DNA from: Bacteroidia bacterium
GTDB taxonomy: Bacteria; Bacteroidota; Bacteroidia; Flavobacteriales; Flavobacteriaceae
Direction of reading: 5' to 3'
DNA length: 38,690 nt
Assembly: GCA_030427985.1 (NCBI GenBank)
Contig: JAUIBH010000030.1
Span: forward strand, 1 to 38,690
The position numbers were made by a program, and so were the translations under genes. The notes beneath the pieces are model-generated. The model worked only from the letters and a program-made list of their open reading frames with translations, did no database searches and had not been told where the DNA came from. The stretch's first letter is position 1, and each line of letters opens with the position of its first letter. Below are positions 7,987 to 17,791 of the stretch, piece by piece.

Positions 7987-9360
7987 ATGAAAAAACAAAT
8001 AAGCATTTATACATTTCTTTTTAGTTTGATTTTGGTGATAGCTTGTGCGGGAAGTGTGGACTTTGATACGCTCAAAACCCAATGTGATGCAAACTTGGAA
8101 CCCAACCTAAGCTTTGTTGAATTGGACGCACTGGTTGGGGATGAAGTAGTTCAGATTCATGACGATTTGGTATTGGAAGGTTATGTAATTTCTTCGGACA
8201 AAGCAGGGAACTTTTTTAATGTGCTTTATCTGCAAGATGACCCGAAAAACCCCACCATGGGCATTCAAATTGAAATTGATTATCGGGAATCCCATCTGTT
8301 TTATCCCGAAGGCAGTAAAGTTTTGGTAAAATTGAGCGGATTGTATCTCGGAAAAAGTGGGGACAATATAAAGCTGGGAGGCACATTTACTTCCTTTGGC
8401 AATATTTCCGTTGGGAGATTGCCGGGTTTGAAGGTCCCGGAGCATATTTTTTTGTTATGCGATGAAAATAATGGAGTGCAACCCATCAAAACCACAATTT
8501 CTGAAATAGAAACTATGCCTTGGAACACCTTGATCAAGTTAGATAGCTTGGAATTTCTGGAAGATGAACTGGGACAACCTTTTGCCATTGCCACAGAAGA
8601 AACGGAACGGACTTTGAAAGACTGTGCTGAGAATGAAATCAGCATGTTGAACAGTGGCTATGCCGATTTTCAAGCTGAAATGCTTCCAGAAAACAATGGA
8701 TCAGTGACTGGAATTTTGATTAAGGATGGGAAAGAGCATCAATTGGTGATCCGTGGGTTGGAAGACCTTGATTTTTCCAACGAACGCTGCCCAGAAATCA
8801 TCACCGAGTTTACATCCACCCAAATTTTTATTTCAGAATTGGCCGATCCAGATAATTCCACTGGAGATTCCAACAAACGTTTTGTAGAGCTCTATAATTC
8901 AGCACAAGAACCACTGGATTTGAACTTGTGGACACTTCGGCGGTATACCAACGAAAATACCGAAGTAAGTTCCAGCATTGATTTATCTGGACATATCATT
9001 GGCCCTGAAAGCACTTTGGTGATTTCTCCGGATGCTGAAAGTTTTGAAATAGTTTATGGATTCCCGCCAGATTTGGGGGTTTCCACCAACAGCCCAGCCG
9101 ACTCCAACGGAGATGATAATCTAGAGCTGGTAGACCCTTTTGGTAAAGTCATTGATATGTTTGGCGTAATTGGGGAAGATGGCACGGGCACCAACCACGA
9201 ATTTGAAGACGGGCGTGCCATTCGAAATCCAGATGTTATTGAAGGCAACCCAAACTACACTTTTTCAGAATGGACCATTTACAATGATTCAGGAGATGCT
9301 GGAACCATACAACAACCCCAAAATGCCCCCGAGGATTTTTCCCCGGGGCAAAGGGATTAA
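7987..9360 (+). CDS. Surface lipoprotein with DUF5689-like and lamin-tail domains
   Basis: This 457-residue lipoprotein has a lipobox ending at Cys20 (LILVIAC). Residues about 35-260 resemble DUF5689 (EGYVISSDKAGNFFNVLYLQ), an OB-fold-like domain common in Bacteroidetes surface lipoproteins. Residues about 275-430 look like a lamin-tail domain (FISELADPD, then RFVELYNSA and LNLWTLRRY), a fold often attached to secreted nucleases and other exported enzymes. It follows the TonB receptor by 10 bases and so probably forms a receptor-lipoprotein pair. With the divergent secreted nuclease-fold enzyme, it suggests capture and processing of an extracellular substrate. It converges on the SYLF gene with only 4 bases between stops and no hairpin. 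Domain assignments are from recognised sequence patterns, not from a search. Confidence 0.87.
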   Translation: MKKQISIYTFLFSLILVIACAGSVDFDTLKTQCDANLEPNLSFVELDALVGDEVVQIHDDLVLEGYVISSDKAGNFFNVLYLQDDPKNPTMGIQIEIDYRESHLFYPEGSKVLVKLSGLYLGKSGDNIKLGGTFTSFGNISVGRLPGLKVPEHIFLLCDENNGVQPIKTTISEIETMPWNTLIKLDSLEFLEDELGQPFAIATEETERTLKDCAENEISMLNSGYADFQAEMLPENNGSVTGILIKDGKEHQLVIRGLEDLDFSNERCPEIITEFTSTQIFISELADPDNSTGDSNKRFVELYNSAQEPLDLNLWTLRRYTNENTEVSSSIDLSGHIIGPESTLVISPDAESFEIVYGFPPDLGVSTNSPADSNGDDNLELVDPFGKVIDMFGVIGEDGTGTNHEFEDGRAIRNPDVIEGNPNYTFSEWTIYNDSGDAGTIQQPQNAPEDFSPGQRD

Positions 9361-9364
9361 TTTT

Positions 9365-9895
9365 TTAAAAGGGTTTGTAGCCAAATTTTTGTCCACCCAC
9401 AGAGGCATCCGCCATTAGGCCAGCCTTTGGAAGGGCAAAAACGGCAACACCATCTTTGTATTTGGCATTAAAGGCAATACCAGATTTTAGGGCAACGGCA
9501 GAGGTTTCAGCAGCAAACTGGAATTTTTCTTCTTTAAATCGCTGTAGATCAACAGGGGTTTCAAAAAAAATAACCTCTATAATGGCTTGTCCACCGGCCT
9601 GCAGACCAATGTTCAACTTTTTAAGGTCGGCCATGCCTACAGCCTCCCCACCTTCATAAACAACCCCGTTTCCGGAGGCACCGCCTATGATAAAACCTCC
9701 TTTTCCCACGTTTGGGAAAATGACATAGCCCGCAGAGTTGTCAAAGAAATTCTCCAACCCAGAATCGGCATCCAAGAGTGTTTGCTTCGCCTTTTGAGCA
9801 TCGGCCATTATTTTTTTATCCTTTTTATTCTGGGCGAAAACATTGGTGGTAAAAACTACCAATGCCACCAGTACAATTGATTTTAAAACTTTCAT
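9365..9895 (-). CDS. SYLF (Ysc84-type) lipid-binding domain protein
   Basis: This 176-residue exported protein has a signal peptide (1-21, ending VFAQ) and one SYLF domain, recognised by GYVIFPNVGKGGFIIGGASG, the alternating GGQAIIEVIFF region and the closing GQKFGYKPF. Eukaryotic SYLF domains bind phosphoinositides; bacterial ones are periplasmic or membrane-associated proteins of poorly known function. There is a full TAnnTTTG element (9921-9928) 25 bases upstream of the ATG, so the gene probably has its own promoter, which overlaps the tail of the terminator of the DinB-like gene. Length and domain order are normal for the family. The physiological role is unknown. Confidence 0.9.
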   Translation of the reverse strand: MKVLKSIVLVALVVFTTNVFAQNKKDKKIMADAQKAKQTLLDADSGLENFFDNSAGYVIFPNVGKGGFIIGGASGNGVVYEGGEAVGMADLKKLNIGLQAGGQAIIEVIFFETPVDLQRFKEEKFQFAAETSAVALKSGIAFNAKYKDGVAVFALPKAGLMADASVGGQKFGYKPF

Positions 9896-9920
9896 AGTGT
9901 CCTTGTTTTATAGTGTTTAT

Positions 9921-9928
9921 CAAAGTTA
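9921..9928 (-). promoter_or_regulatory. -7 promoter element for the SYLF gene
   Basis: On the minus strand this reads TAACTTTG, an exact TAnnTTTG match, giving a start near 9914 and a leader of about 20 nt. A CAA (TTG on the minus strand) lies only 16 bases upstream rather than 19, so the -33 element is weak. It overlaps the U-tract side of the upstream terminator. Confidence 0.45.
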
Positions 9929-9962
9929 AAAAACAAACCCCTTCCAAAATGGAAAGGGTTTG
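9929..9962 (-). terminator. Terminator of the exported DinB-like gene
   Basis: The two arms are CAAACCCCTTCC (9934-9945) and GGAAAGGGTTTG (9951-9962), with one mismatch. On the minus strand the hairpin is followed by a T run, placing a terminator 37 bases after the stop of the gene at 9999. Confidence 0.8.
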
Positions 9963-9998
9963 CCAATTAATGTTAATGAAATTGTATTGTTTTTTGTC

Positions 9999-10604
9999 TT
10001 ATTCAGGAAAATCTTCATGGGTCATTACTTCTTCCATTTGCAAGACATGTCGCTCCGTGTGCGCAGCAGTAAAGACAATAAGCTGAACCCCGTCCACAGC
10101 ACCGAAAGGAAGGTCTTTATTGTATCTGTTCCTAAGGTCGTCATCCGTGGTTTTTACATAGTCAATAAGTTCACTACGTTTCTCCAAAAAAGCCTGTAGC
10201 GTTTCCTCATAAGAGCCAAATTTGCCGCTAGGCTCAAAAGGTTCGGAAGTTTTCACTTTGTTGCTTCGGTCTGTGACCACAGGCATAATTTGTTCATCCT
10301 TAAAAACCAGGGAATCTTTTAGAGCTGGATTGGCACCATCGGCAACCGTTTTGTGTACCAAACCTCCAAAGGTGTTTTCAATGATGGCCAGGTGCTCTAC
10401 ACCCTCAGCAATGGACCAAGTGCCTTCATCGGGCTTAAAATTCAGTTGTTCATCCGTTAGACCATCCAGCACGCTGAGCATGTGGTCCCGGGTTTCGGTC
10501 AAGTGTTTGTTAACCATTTGGCGTTCTGCTTCGGTAAGCTTAGTTGTATCCGCACTAAAACTGAAAAGCACCAAGGCTACTACGGGGAGCATAAATTTTT
10601 TCAT
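9999..10604 (-). CDS. Exported DinB-family four-helix protein
   Basis: This 201-residue protein has a DinB_2-type four-helix-bundle fold. The putative metal-binding triad is visible as His71 (EGVEHLAIIE), His182 and His186 (AAHTERHVLQ), with a TWSIAEGVEHL helix typical of the family. DinB-like proteins include thiol transferases (bacillithiol, mycothiol) and hydrolases; most are cytoplasmic. This one begins with a convincing signal peptide (MKKFMLPVVALVLFSFSA), so the mature protein should be periplasmic. It is a single gene ended by its own terminator. Upstream, TATATTTC preceded by TTA at 19 bases is a weak promoter candidate. Fold is confident, substrate unknown. Confidence 0.88.
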   Translation of the reverse strand: MKKFMLPVVALVLFSFSADTTKLTEAERQMVNKHLTETRDHMLSVLDGLTDEQLNFKPDEGTWSIAEGVEHLAIIENTFGGLVHKTVADGANPALKDSLVFKDEQIMPVVTDRSNKVKTSEPFEPSGKFGSYEETLQAFLEKRSELIDYVKTTDDDLRNRYNKDLPFGAVDGVQLIVFTAAHTERHVLQMEEVMTHEDFPE

Positions 10605-10795
10605 TTGTTGTAATATTTAAGTTGTTGTGATAGTGTTTTTGGATTAGAAATATAATCCATCATAAAGATAGTGTAAATAAACACCCATTAAGGGGGTAAA
10701 TACGCCAAAATCAGGGGCATATGGGCAAAAGAAAAATCTATCGAACCTCGAACTAAAAATAAGTTAAATCTATGATTTGATAATATTTTAATATC

Positions 10796-10822
10796 AATTG
10801 TCTATGCTTCCGATGAGCAATT
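10796..10822. promoter_or_regulatory. Imperfect inverted repeat upstream of katG, possible OxyR-type operator
   Basis: AATTGTCTAT (10796-10805) and ATGAGCAATT (10813-10822) form arms matching at 7 of 10 positions around a 7-base spacer. The site is 48 bases before the katG ATG and immediately upstream of TAAATTTA (10826-10833), a near match to the -7 element. A CTAT-N7-AT core with LysR-type ends fits OxyR-like activators, but this is only a candidate. The rest of the 265-base gap shows nothing else convincing. Confidence 0.3.
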
Positions 10823-10851
10823 TCGTAAATTTATAAAGGCTAAAAATTTAA

Positions 10852-13089
<2,238 letters not shown>

Positions 13090-13139
13090 AAGCAAAAAGT
13101 TCTACGGAACTTTAAGAAAAAGAAAATTAACTGGATAAG

Positions 13140-13174
13140 CTGCCGCATCCCCCAAAGGTTGTGGCAGTTTTTTT
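13140..13174 (+). terminator. Terminator after katG
   Basis: CTGCCGCA (13140-13147) pairs with TGTGGCAG (13160-13167) through eight pairs including one G-T, followed by seven T at 13168-13174. It separates katG from the ankyrin gene, 18 bases before the next ATG, so the downstream gene would need read-through or its own promoter. Confidence 0.85.
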
Positions 13175-13192
13175 ATAACTTCCGAAAATAAG

Positions 13193-13675
13193 ATGAGCAG
13201 TACAAATAATTTATTCAACCACATACGAAACGGCAATTTGGAACAGGTTGAAAAACTATTGGACACCGATAAAAAGGTATTGGAATCCAAAGACGAGAGA
13301 GGCTCAACCCCATTGTTGTTGGCGGCCTACTACGGTCATGGTAAATTGGTGGAACTCTTACTGAGAAAAGGAGCTGAGGTCGATGCTAAAGACGGTTCTG
13401 GCAATACGGCTTTAATGGGAGTTTGTTTTAAAGGGTATACTGATATTGCAGAACAATTGATCAATTCAGGGGCCAATGTGAACCACATCAATGCCATGGG
13501 AGCCACCAGCCTCATTTATGCCGTAACCTTCAACCGACAGGAGATTGCCCAATTATTGCTGGAGCATGGAGCAGACGTTTCAATTAAAGATACCAGAGGC
13601 AATACCGCTTTGAATTATGCTCAAGAGCAAGGGATGCAACCCTTGGTGGAACTATTAATGAAAAAGACCAAATGA
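13193..13675 (+). CDS. Ankyrin-repeat protein next to katG
   Basis: This 160-residue protein is built almost wholly of four to five ankyrin repeats, with repeat cores GSTPLLLAAYYGHGKLVELL, GNTALMGVCFKGYTDIAEQL, GATSLIYAVTFNRQEIAQLL and GNTALNYAQEQGMQPLVELL. It lacks a signal peptide and is predicted cytoplasmic, like KatG. Ankyrin proteins beside catalase genes occur in other bacteria; in Pseudomonas aeruginosa AnkB, which is periplasmic, supports KatB activity. That suggests, but does not prove, a role as a partner of KatG. Its stop overlaps the start of the amidase gene (ATGA), so those two genes are translationally coupled. Confidence 0.92.
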   Translation: MSSTNNLFNHIRNGNLEQVEKLLDTDKKVLESKDERGSTPLLLAAYYGHGKLVELLLRKGAEVDAKDGSGNTALMGVCFKGYTDIAEQLINSGANVNHINAMGATSLIYAVTFNRQEIAQLLLEHGADVSIKDTRGNTALNYAQEQGMQPLVELLMKKTK

Positions 13676-14448
13676 AATCAACACTTAAAATAGCACTTGT
13701 TCAATCCCAGTTACAATGGGAAGACCCTTTGGGTAACCGGGAGATGTTCCAGAAAAAAATTGAGTCCGTTCCAGATGAGGTGGATTTGATCATCCTTCCA
13801 GAAATGTTTACCACGGGCTTTACCATGGAGCCGCAGAACATAGCACATGCCGAAGGAAATGCAACAGTGGCTTGGATGCAAAAATTGGCCAAACAAAAAC
13901 AAGCTGCATTAACAGGAAGCATTGTGTATCACGAAAACAATAGATATTTTAACCGGCTATTTTTTGTTTTTCCAAACGGAGATGTGGAAAGCTATGACAA
14001 AAAGCACACTTTTAGCCTAGCTGGTGAAGATTTGGTGTACGAAGCTGGAACCCAAAAGCTGTTTGTGAATTATAAAGGGTTTAAAATTTGTCCCATGATC
14101 TGTTACGACCTTCGGTTTCCAGTCTGGTCCAGAAATGTGGATGAATATGATGCCTTGATCTATGTGGCCAATTGGCCAAAACCCAGGATTTCGGCATGGG
14201 ACACCTTACTTCAAGCCCGTGCCATTGAGAATATGGCGTACAGTATCGGTGCCAATAGGATTGGATTGGACGGTCTGAAATATGAATACGCTGGACATTC
14301 AGCCGTGTACGATACCTTAGGTAAAAAATTGGCCTATTCAGAAAAGGAAGAGATTTTATATGCTACTTTGGAGAAAAAGCATATTGAAACTACCCGAAAC
14401 AAACTGCGGTTCTTGGAAGATAGGGACCAGTTTACTCTGTTAGGATAA
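13672..14448 (+). CDS. Carbon-nitrogen hydrolase, omega-amidase (YafV) type
   Basis: This 258-residue cytoplasmic member of the nitrilase superfamily has the catalytic triad Glu44 (ILPEMFTTGF), Lys110 (YDKKHTF) and Cys144 (MICYDLRFPVWSRN). The last motif is characteristic of YafV/Nit2-type omega-amidases, which hydrolyse alpha-ketoglutaramate or alpha-ketosuccinamate to the keto acid and ammonia, a metabolite-repair role. The start overlaps the ankyrin stop by four bases, so coupling to that gene is likely. The 3' end overlaps the end of the convergent lipoprotein gene by 17 bases. Superfamily is certain and the omega-amidase subtype likely. Confidence 0.92.
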   Translation: MKSTLKIALVQSQLQWEDPLGNREMFQKKIESVPDEVDLIILPEMFTTGFTMEPQNIAHAEGNATVAWMQKLAKQKQAALTGSIVYHENNRYFNRLFFVFPNGDVESYDKKHTFSLAGEDLVYEAGTQKLFVNYKGFKICPMICYDLRFPVWSRNVDEYDALIYVANWPKPRISAWDTLLQARAIENMAYSIGANRIGLDGLKYEYAGHSAVYDTLGKKLAYSEKEEILYATLEKKHIETTRNKLRFLEDRDQFTLLG

Positions 14449-16051
14449 AACTCTGCTCCATTTCCCAATTGGCACGTACTTCAAGAACATCAGGATAATA
14501 ACTGATTTTTTCGGGCTGTATCTTCTTGAGATAGTTCCCAGTGTCCCATTGTCCGTTGTTGTTTTCGTCAAAAATTACCCGAACGATATAATTGCCGGGA
14601 TCAAGGTTATTGAACTCAAAGGTTTGGGGTTCTGGCGCAACAATTTCTCGTTGAACCTCCCCTCTCTCGGTCAATAACTGCATAATAATTGGGTATTGAA
14701 CGGCTCCTCCAAGGTTGAATCGTAAATTGCCGTAGTCGGCATAACTGCTCGTTGTGATGTTGTAGTCCAGGGTGTCATTTTGAATCCCAAAAAAATCGGT
14801 TACAGCCCCTGGGAGAAATGCAAATCGATATCTTTGATTGGGTTCAACATCAAAATCAAGATTAATCTTATTTTCCAATGAATCAATGGAATAGGTATAA
14901 GGTGCCAATAAGGTATCGCTCACTACAAGCCCTATTTTAGTAGTGTCCACAGAAACAATGGGTGTATTGGCCAAAACACTAAATCTATCCTCAAAACTAA
15001 ATTTACCACCAACACTGCTGGTCAGCGCAAGCGAATCCAAAGGCAATTTTCTAGTTTTTACCGTGAACGTATCAATTGCTTCCAGTTTTTCGTTGGTCAC
15101 GGTAAAAATAATGGAATCCAAATCGGTGGGAGAGATCCAATAGTTCAGAGTGTCTTTCTCCCGATCCTTGAGGATGACGGTTTCCACAGAGTCCGGTAAT
15201 TCAGTCAAAGTTTCAATAGAGAAGTCCCTATAGTTTCCTTGATACCCAAATATGATTCGGTTTTTGGCAACAAAGCTGGGCACAGAAATACTATAATCTG
15301 GCGTTTCCTTGAAAAGATTTAGCAGATAAATGGAATCTGTTGGTAAGGTAATGGTATCCTCAAGAAACCCAATTTTATCCGACCGTTGGTCGAATTTATT
15401 GTTTTTGTTCTCATCCTTTATGGCAAACAAGACATATTTTCCTGCCTTCAAGTTTCTTAATTCAAAAAGGGGCAAGCTGTCTCCCGTGTTGGCAATATAA
15501 TTGGGAAGGCTTTTATATACGGTTGAATCGGTGTAGGCCGTATCAATTTCATAGAGCATCACACTTACAAATTCATCCGCCTTTCTGTTGTAAGCATCCT
15601 TTACCGCACCACGTAAGGTCAAAGAATCAATATAATCGCCCGTTGAAAACACATAGGTTAAAAAACTGTTCGGGTTTCCTTCATTATTGTCCACCAGACT
15701 TTGTCCAAAATTAAGGGTATAGGTGGTGTTTTCTTTCAATGTATCCTTCAGGATAATCTCAATATACTTTCTGGGACCACCTTGCGGGGTTATTTCAGGT
15801 TGATTTTTTAAAGGTGGCGAGACCACCAATTGCTGCTGTACATCTTCCAATTTGATAAGCTCATCAAAATAGAGCCGTATTTTCTCTGCCTTAAAATTCA
15901 CGGAGAAGTTTTCGGGTTCGGCACGCAAAAGTTTTGGAGGGGTTACGTCTTGTGGACCACCGGAGGGCGAACCTCTTTTGGCGCATTGCCAAAGAGCGAG
16001 AGCCACAAAGGCAAAAAATAGCAAACCCAGTATTTTTTTGATGTACGCCAT
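14432..16051 (-). CDS. Lipoprotein with N-terminal bacterial Ig-like (Big_5) domain
   Basis: This lipoprotein of about 539 residues has a lipobox ending at Cys23 (ALALWQC), followed by the conserved flavobacterial AKRGSPSGGPQDVTPP. Residues about 40-140 form a Big_5 Ig-like domain. The rest is beta-rich and ends in a prealbumin-like region (GNYIVRVIFDENNNGQWDTG), with a similar DENKNNKFD turn near residue 230 that may bind calcium. It is probably attached to the outer membrane; function unknown. I start at the ATG at 16051, which gives a normal signal peptide; a TTG at 16063 is an in-frame alternative. It lies 69 bases downstream of comF on the same strand and may be co-transcribed. The 3' end overlaps the convergent amidase gene. 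Confidence 0.88.
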   Translation of the reverse strand: MAYIKKILGLLFFAFVALALWQCAKRGSPSGGPQDVTPPKLLRAEPENFSVNFKAEKIRLYFDELIKLEDVQQQLVVSPPLKNQPEITPQGGPRKYIEIILKDTLKENTTYTLNFGQSLVDNNEGNPNSFLTYVFSTGDYIDSLTLRGAVKDAYNRKADEFVSVMLYEIDTAYTDSTVYKSLPNYIANTGDSLPLFELRNLKAGKYVLFAIKDENKNNKFDQRSDKIGFLEDTITLPTDSIYLLNLFKETPDYSISVPSFVAKNRIIFGYQGNYRDFSIETLTELPDSVETVILKDREKDTLNYWISPTDLDSIIFTVTNEKLEAIDTFTVKTRKLPLDSLALTSSVGGKFSFEDRFSVLANTPIVSVDTTKIGLVVSDTLLAPYTYSIDSLENKINLDFDVEPNQRYRFAFLPGAVTDFFGIQNDTLDYNITTSSYADYGNLRFNLGGAVQYPIIMQLLTERGEVQREIVAPEPQTFEFNNLDPGNYIVRVIFDENNNGQWDTGNYLKKIQPEKISYYPDVLEVRANWEMEQSFILTE

Positions 16052-16120
16052 GCTCAAAACCAATGGGACAAAGAAACAACTAATTTAAAAACTTGCCCCA
16101 AGGATTCACAAATTTTAACC

Positions 16121-16825
16121 CTAAGGCACAACGGCAATGCTGAGCACCGAAACATGAACATTTTTGAGCTGCAGAAGCACCTTTGCGCAGGATTCTATGG
16201 TGGCCCCGGTGGTAATGACATCGTCTACCAAAAGTACATGACCAAAGGTGGTTTTGGACTTTGGGTTGAGTTGAAATGCGTTCTTGGAATTTTCCCAACG
16301 CAATTGCCGATCCTTTTTGGTCTGCGTTTTTGTATTGATGGTCTTTTCAAGTAAATCGCCTCGATATTCCGCTCCAATGGAGGAGGCAATCTTTTGGGCA
16401 AACAAGGCTACTTGGTTATAGCCCCGTTTTTTCAGTTTTTTGCGATGCAGAGGAACAGGCACCACCACATCAACTTTTTTAAGGTACCCATCTTTTTCCA
16501 AAAGGGCGCCGCACCAATCCCCAAAAAAGGCTCCAATTTGCTCTTGATTTTTATATTTTAACCAGTGCAACAGGTTTTTTACAATCCCATTTTTTGAGAA
16601 AAAAACAAAGGAAGCTGCTTTTTTTATGGGAATTCTCCCATAAAATATGCGGTCTACCGTGTTTTCTTCCAGAAAGTTATGATCGGTGAGTGGCACATCA
16701 TGTCGACAAACGGCACACAAAACGCGTTCTCCCCTGAATAATTGGGCATTACATCCAAAACATACCTGTGGCAATAGGATGTTGTTAATCTCGTTTATTA
16801 TCTTAGCCAACCTTTTTGGTATCAA
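16121..16825 (-). CDS. comF: ComF-family phosphoribosyltransferase-like protein
   Basis: This 234-residue ComF/GntX-type protein has an N-terminal zinc-ribbon-like motif with Cys22, Cys25, Cys37 and Cys40, and a C-terminal phosphoribosyltransferase domain with the PRPP motif VLLVDDVITTGAT (about 197-209). The middle motif PVPLHRKKLKKRGYNQ is typical of the family. ComF proteins are cytosolic and take part in uptake and integration of DNA during natural transformation in several bacteria. The best start is a TTG at 16825; no in-frame ATG gives a complete zinc motif. It is divergent from the coiled-coil gene with 33 bases between the starts, so the two promoters must overlap. Confidence 0.92.
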   Translation of the reverse strand: MIPKRLAKIINEINNILLPQVCFGCNAQLFRGERVLCAVCRHDVPLTDHNFLEENTVDRIFYGRIPIKKAASFVFFSKNGIVKNLLHWLKYKNQEQIGAFFGDWCGALLEKDGYLKKVDVVVPVPLHRKKLKKRGYNQVALFAQKIASSIGAEYRGDLLEKTINTKTQTKKDRQLRWENSKNAFQLNPKSKTTFGHVLLVDDVITTGATIESCAKVLLQLKNVHVSVLSIAVVP

Positions 16826-16858
16826 ATCGTATATGCGTTAGAGTAGTCTGTGTAATCC

Positions 16859-17755
16859 ATGAACCCCCAAGATAACAATTTCAACTACAAGATCATCTTT
16901 GCGGCACTTGTTGCGGTCATTGTGGGTATTCTCATAGCTTTTTATTACAGCTATGCACAGTCTCAGAACCAAATGTCGTTTTTAGAGGATGAAAAGTCCA
17001 TCTTGGTCAAGGACCTTACTTTGATGAAGGCGGAGGTAGATCGTTTGTCTGGTCTCAACGAGGTCAATGAAATTGAACTCCAGACATCAAGATTCAGGGT
17101 GCAACAGCTATTGGATTCCGTGGGAAGGTTAAACTTCAGTATCACCAAATTAAAGGAGACCCGAAAAGAACTTCGCAAATTGGAAATCCGTTTTGATAGC
17201 TTAAAACTTAAAAACAACTTCCTTCGATATAACAACAGCCTCATGGCAAGTCGTTATGAAGAGACCCGCAAACAGCTCGAAGAACTTAGGGGCAAGGCCA
17301 GTTCCATGGAACAAACCGAATCGTTGCTCAGGGAAACCAATCGAGAATTGACCCGAGAACTTCGCATAAAAAGCTATTTAAAATTACAAGACGCTGAAGG
17401 CAGTGGGTTTAGATTGCGCGCTGGACGCCCCATAAAGACCAACAAGGCCTCAACCATTGAAAAATTGAGGGGCTGTGTCACTGTTTTGAGCGACCCCAGT
17501 GAACGAGGGGATGTAAAAGTGCTCTACCTCCAATTTATGGACCCCAACATGGCGGTCATTGAAGACAACGCCAATACCGTTTCGGTAAGTGGCAATACGT
17601 ACAGCAAAAAAGTGGAGATTGTGTACACGGGTAAGGAAATCAGTATTTGTGATGCCATTACCGTTCCTGAGGGTTCTTTACCGGAAGGAATTTACACCCT
17701 CAATGTATTTGAGGATGAAAGATTGCTCGCATCCACAGAATTTCAGCTGAAATAG
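16859..17755 (+). CDS. Membrane-anchored coiled-coil protein, function unknown
   Basis: This 298-residue protein has one transmembrane helix (about residues 12-32), a long heptad-rich coiled coil (about 38-170, rich in Glu, Arg, Leu and Lys), and a compact beta-rich C-terminal domain (about 175-298, ending STEFQLK). Topology would put most of the protein in the periplasm. I do not recognise a characterised family; close flavobacterial homologues have, to my memory, been labelled as partition proteins, which the sequence does not support because no Walker motif is present. It lies 36 bases before glyS and could be co-transcribed with it. A structural or envelope-organising role is a guess. Confidence 0.82.
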   Translation: MNPQDNNFNYKIIFAALVAVIVGILIAFYYSYAQSQNQMSFLEDEKSILVKDLTLMKAEVDRLSGLNEVNEIELQTSRFRVQQLLDSVGRLNFSITKLKETRKELRKLEIRFDSLKLKNNFLRYNNSLMASRYEETRKQLEELRGKASSMEQTESLLRETNRELTRELRIKSYLKLQDAEGSGFRLRAGRPIKTNKASTIEKLRGCVTVLSDPSERGDVKVLYLQFMDPNMAVIEDNANTVSVSGNTYSKKVEIVYTGKEISICDAITVPEGSLPEGIYTLNVFEDERLLASTEFQLK

Positions 17756-17791
17756 CATACTTCTTTTTGGGTAAAATTCTATTTTTGCCCA

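Noticed and set aside
17780..17787. TATTTTTG, an exact -7 promoter match before glyS
   Set aside because: It ends only 4 bases before the ATG, so transcription would begin after the start codon; no -33 element at the right distance.
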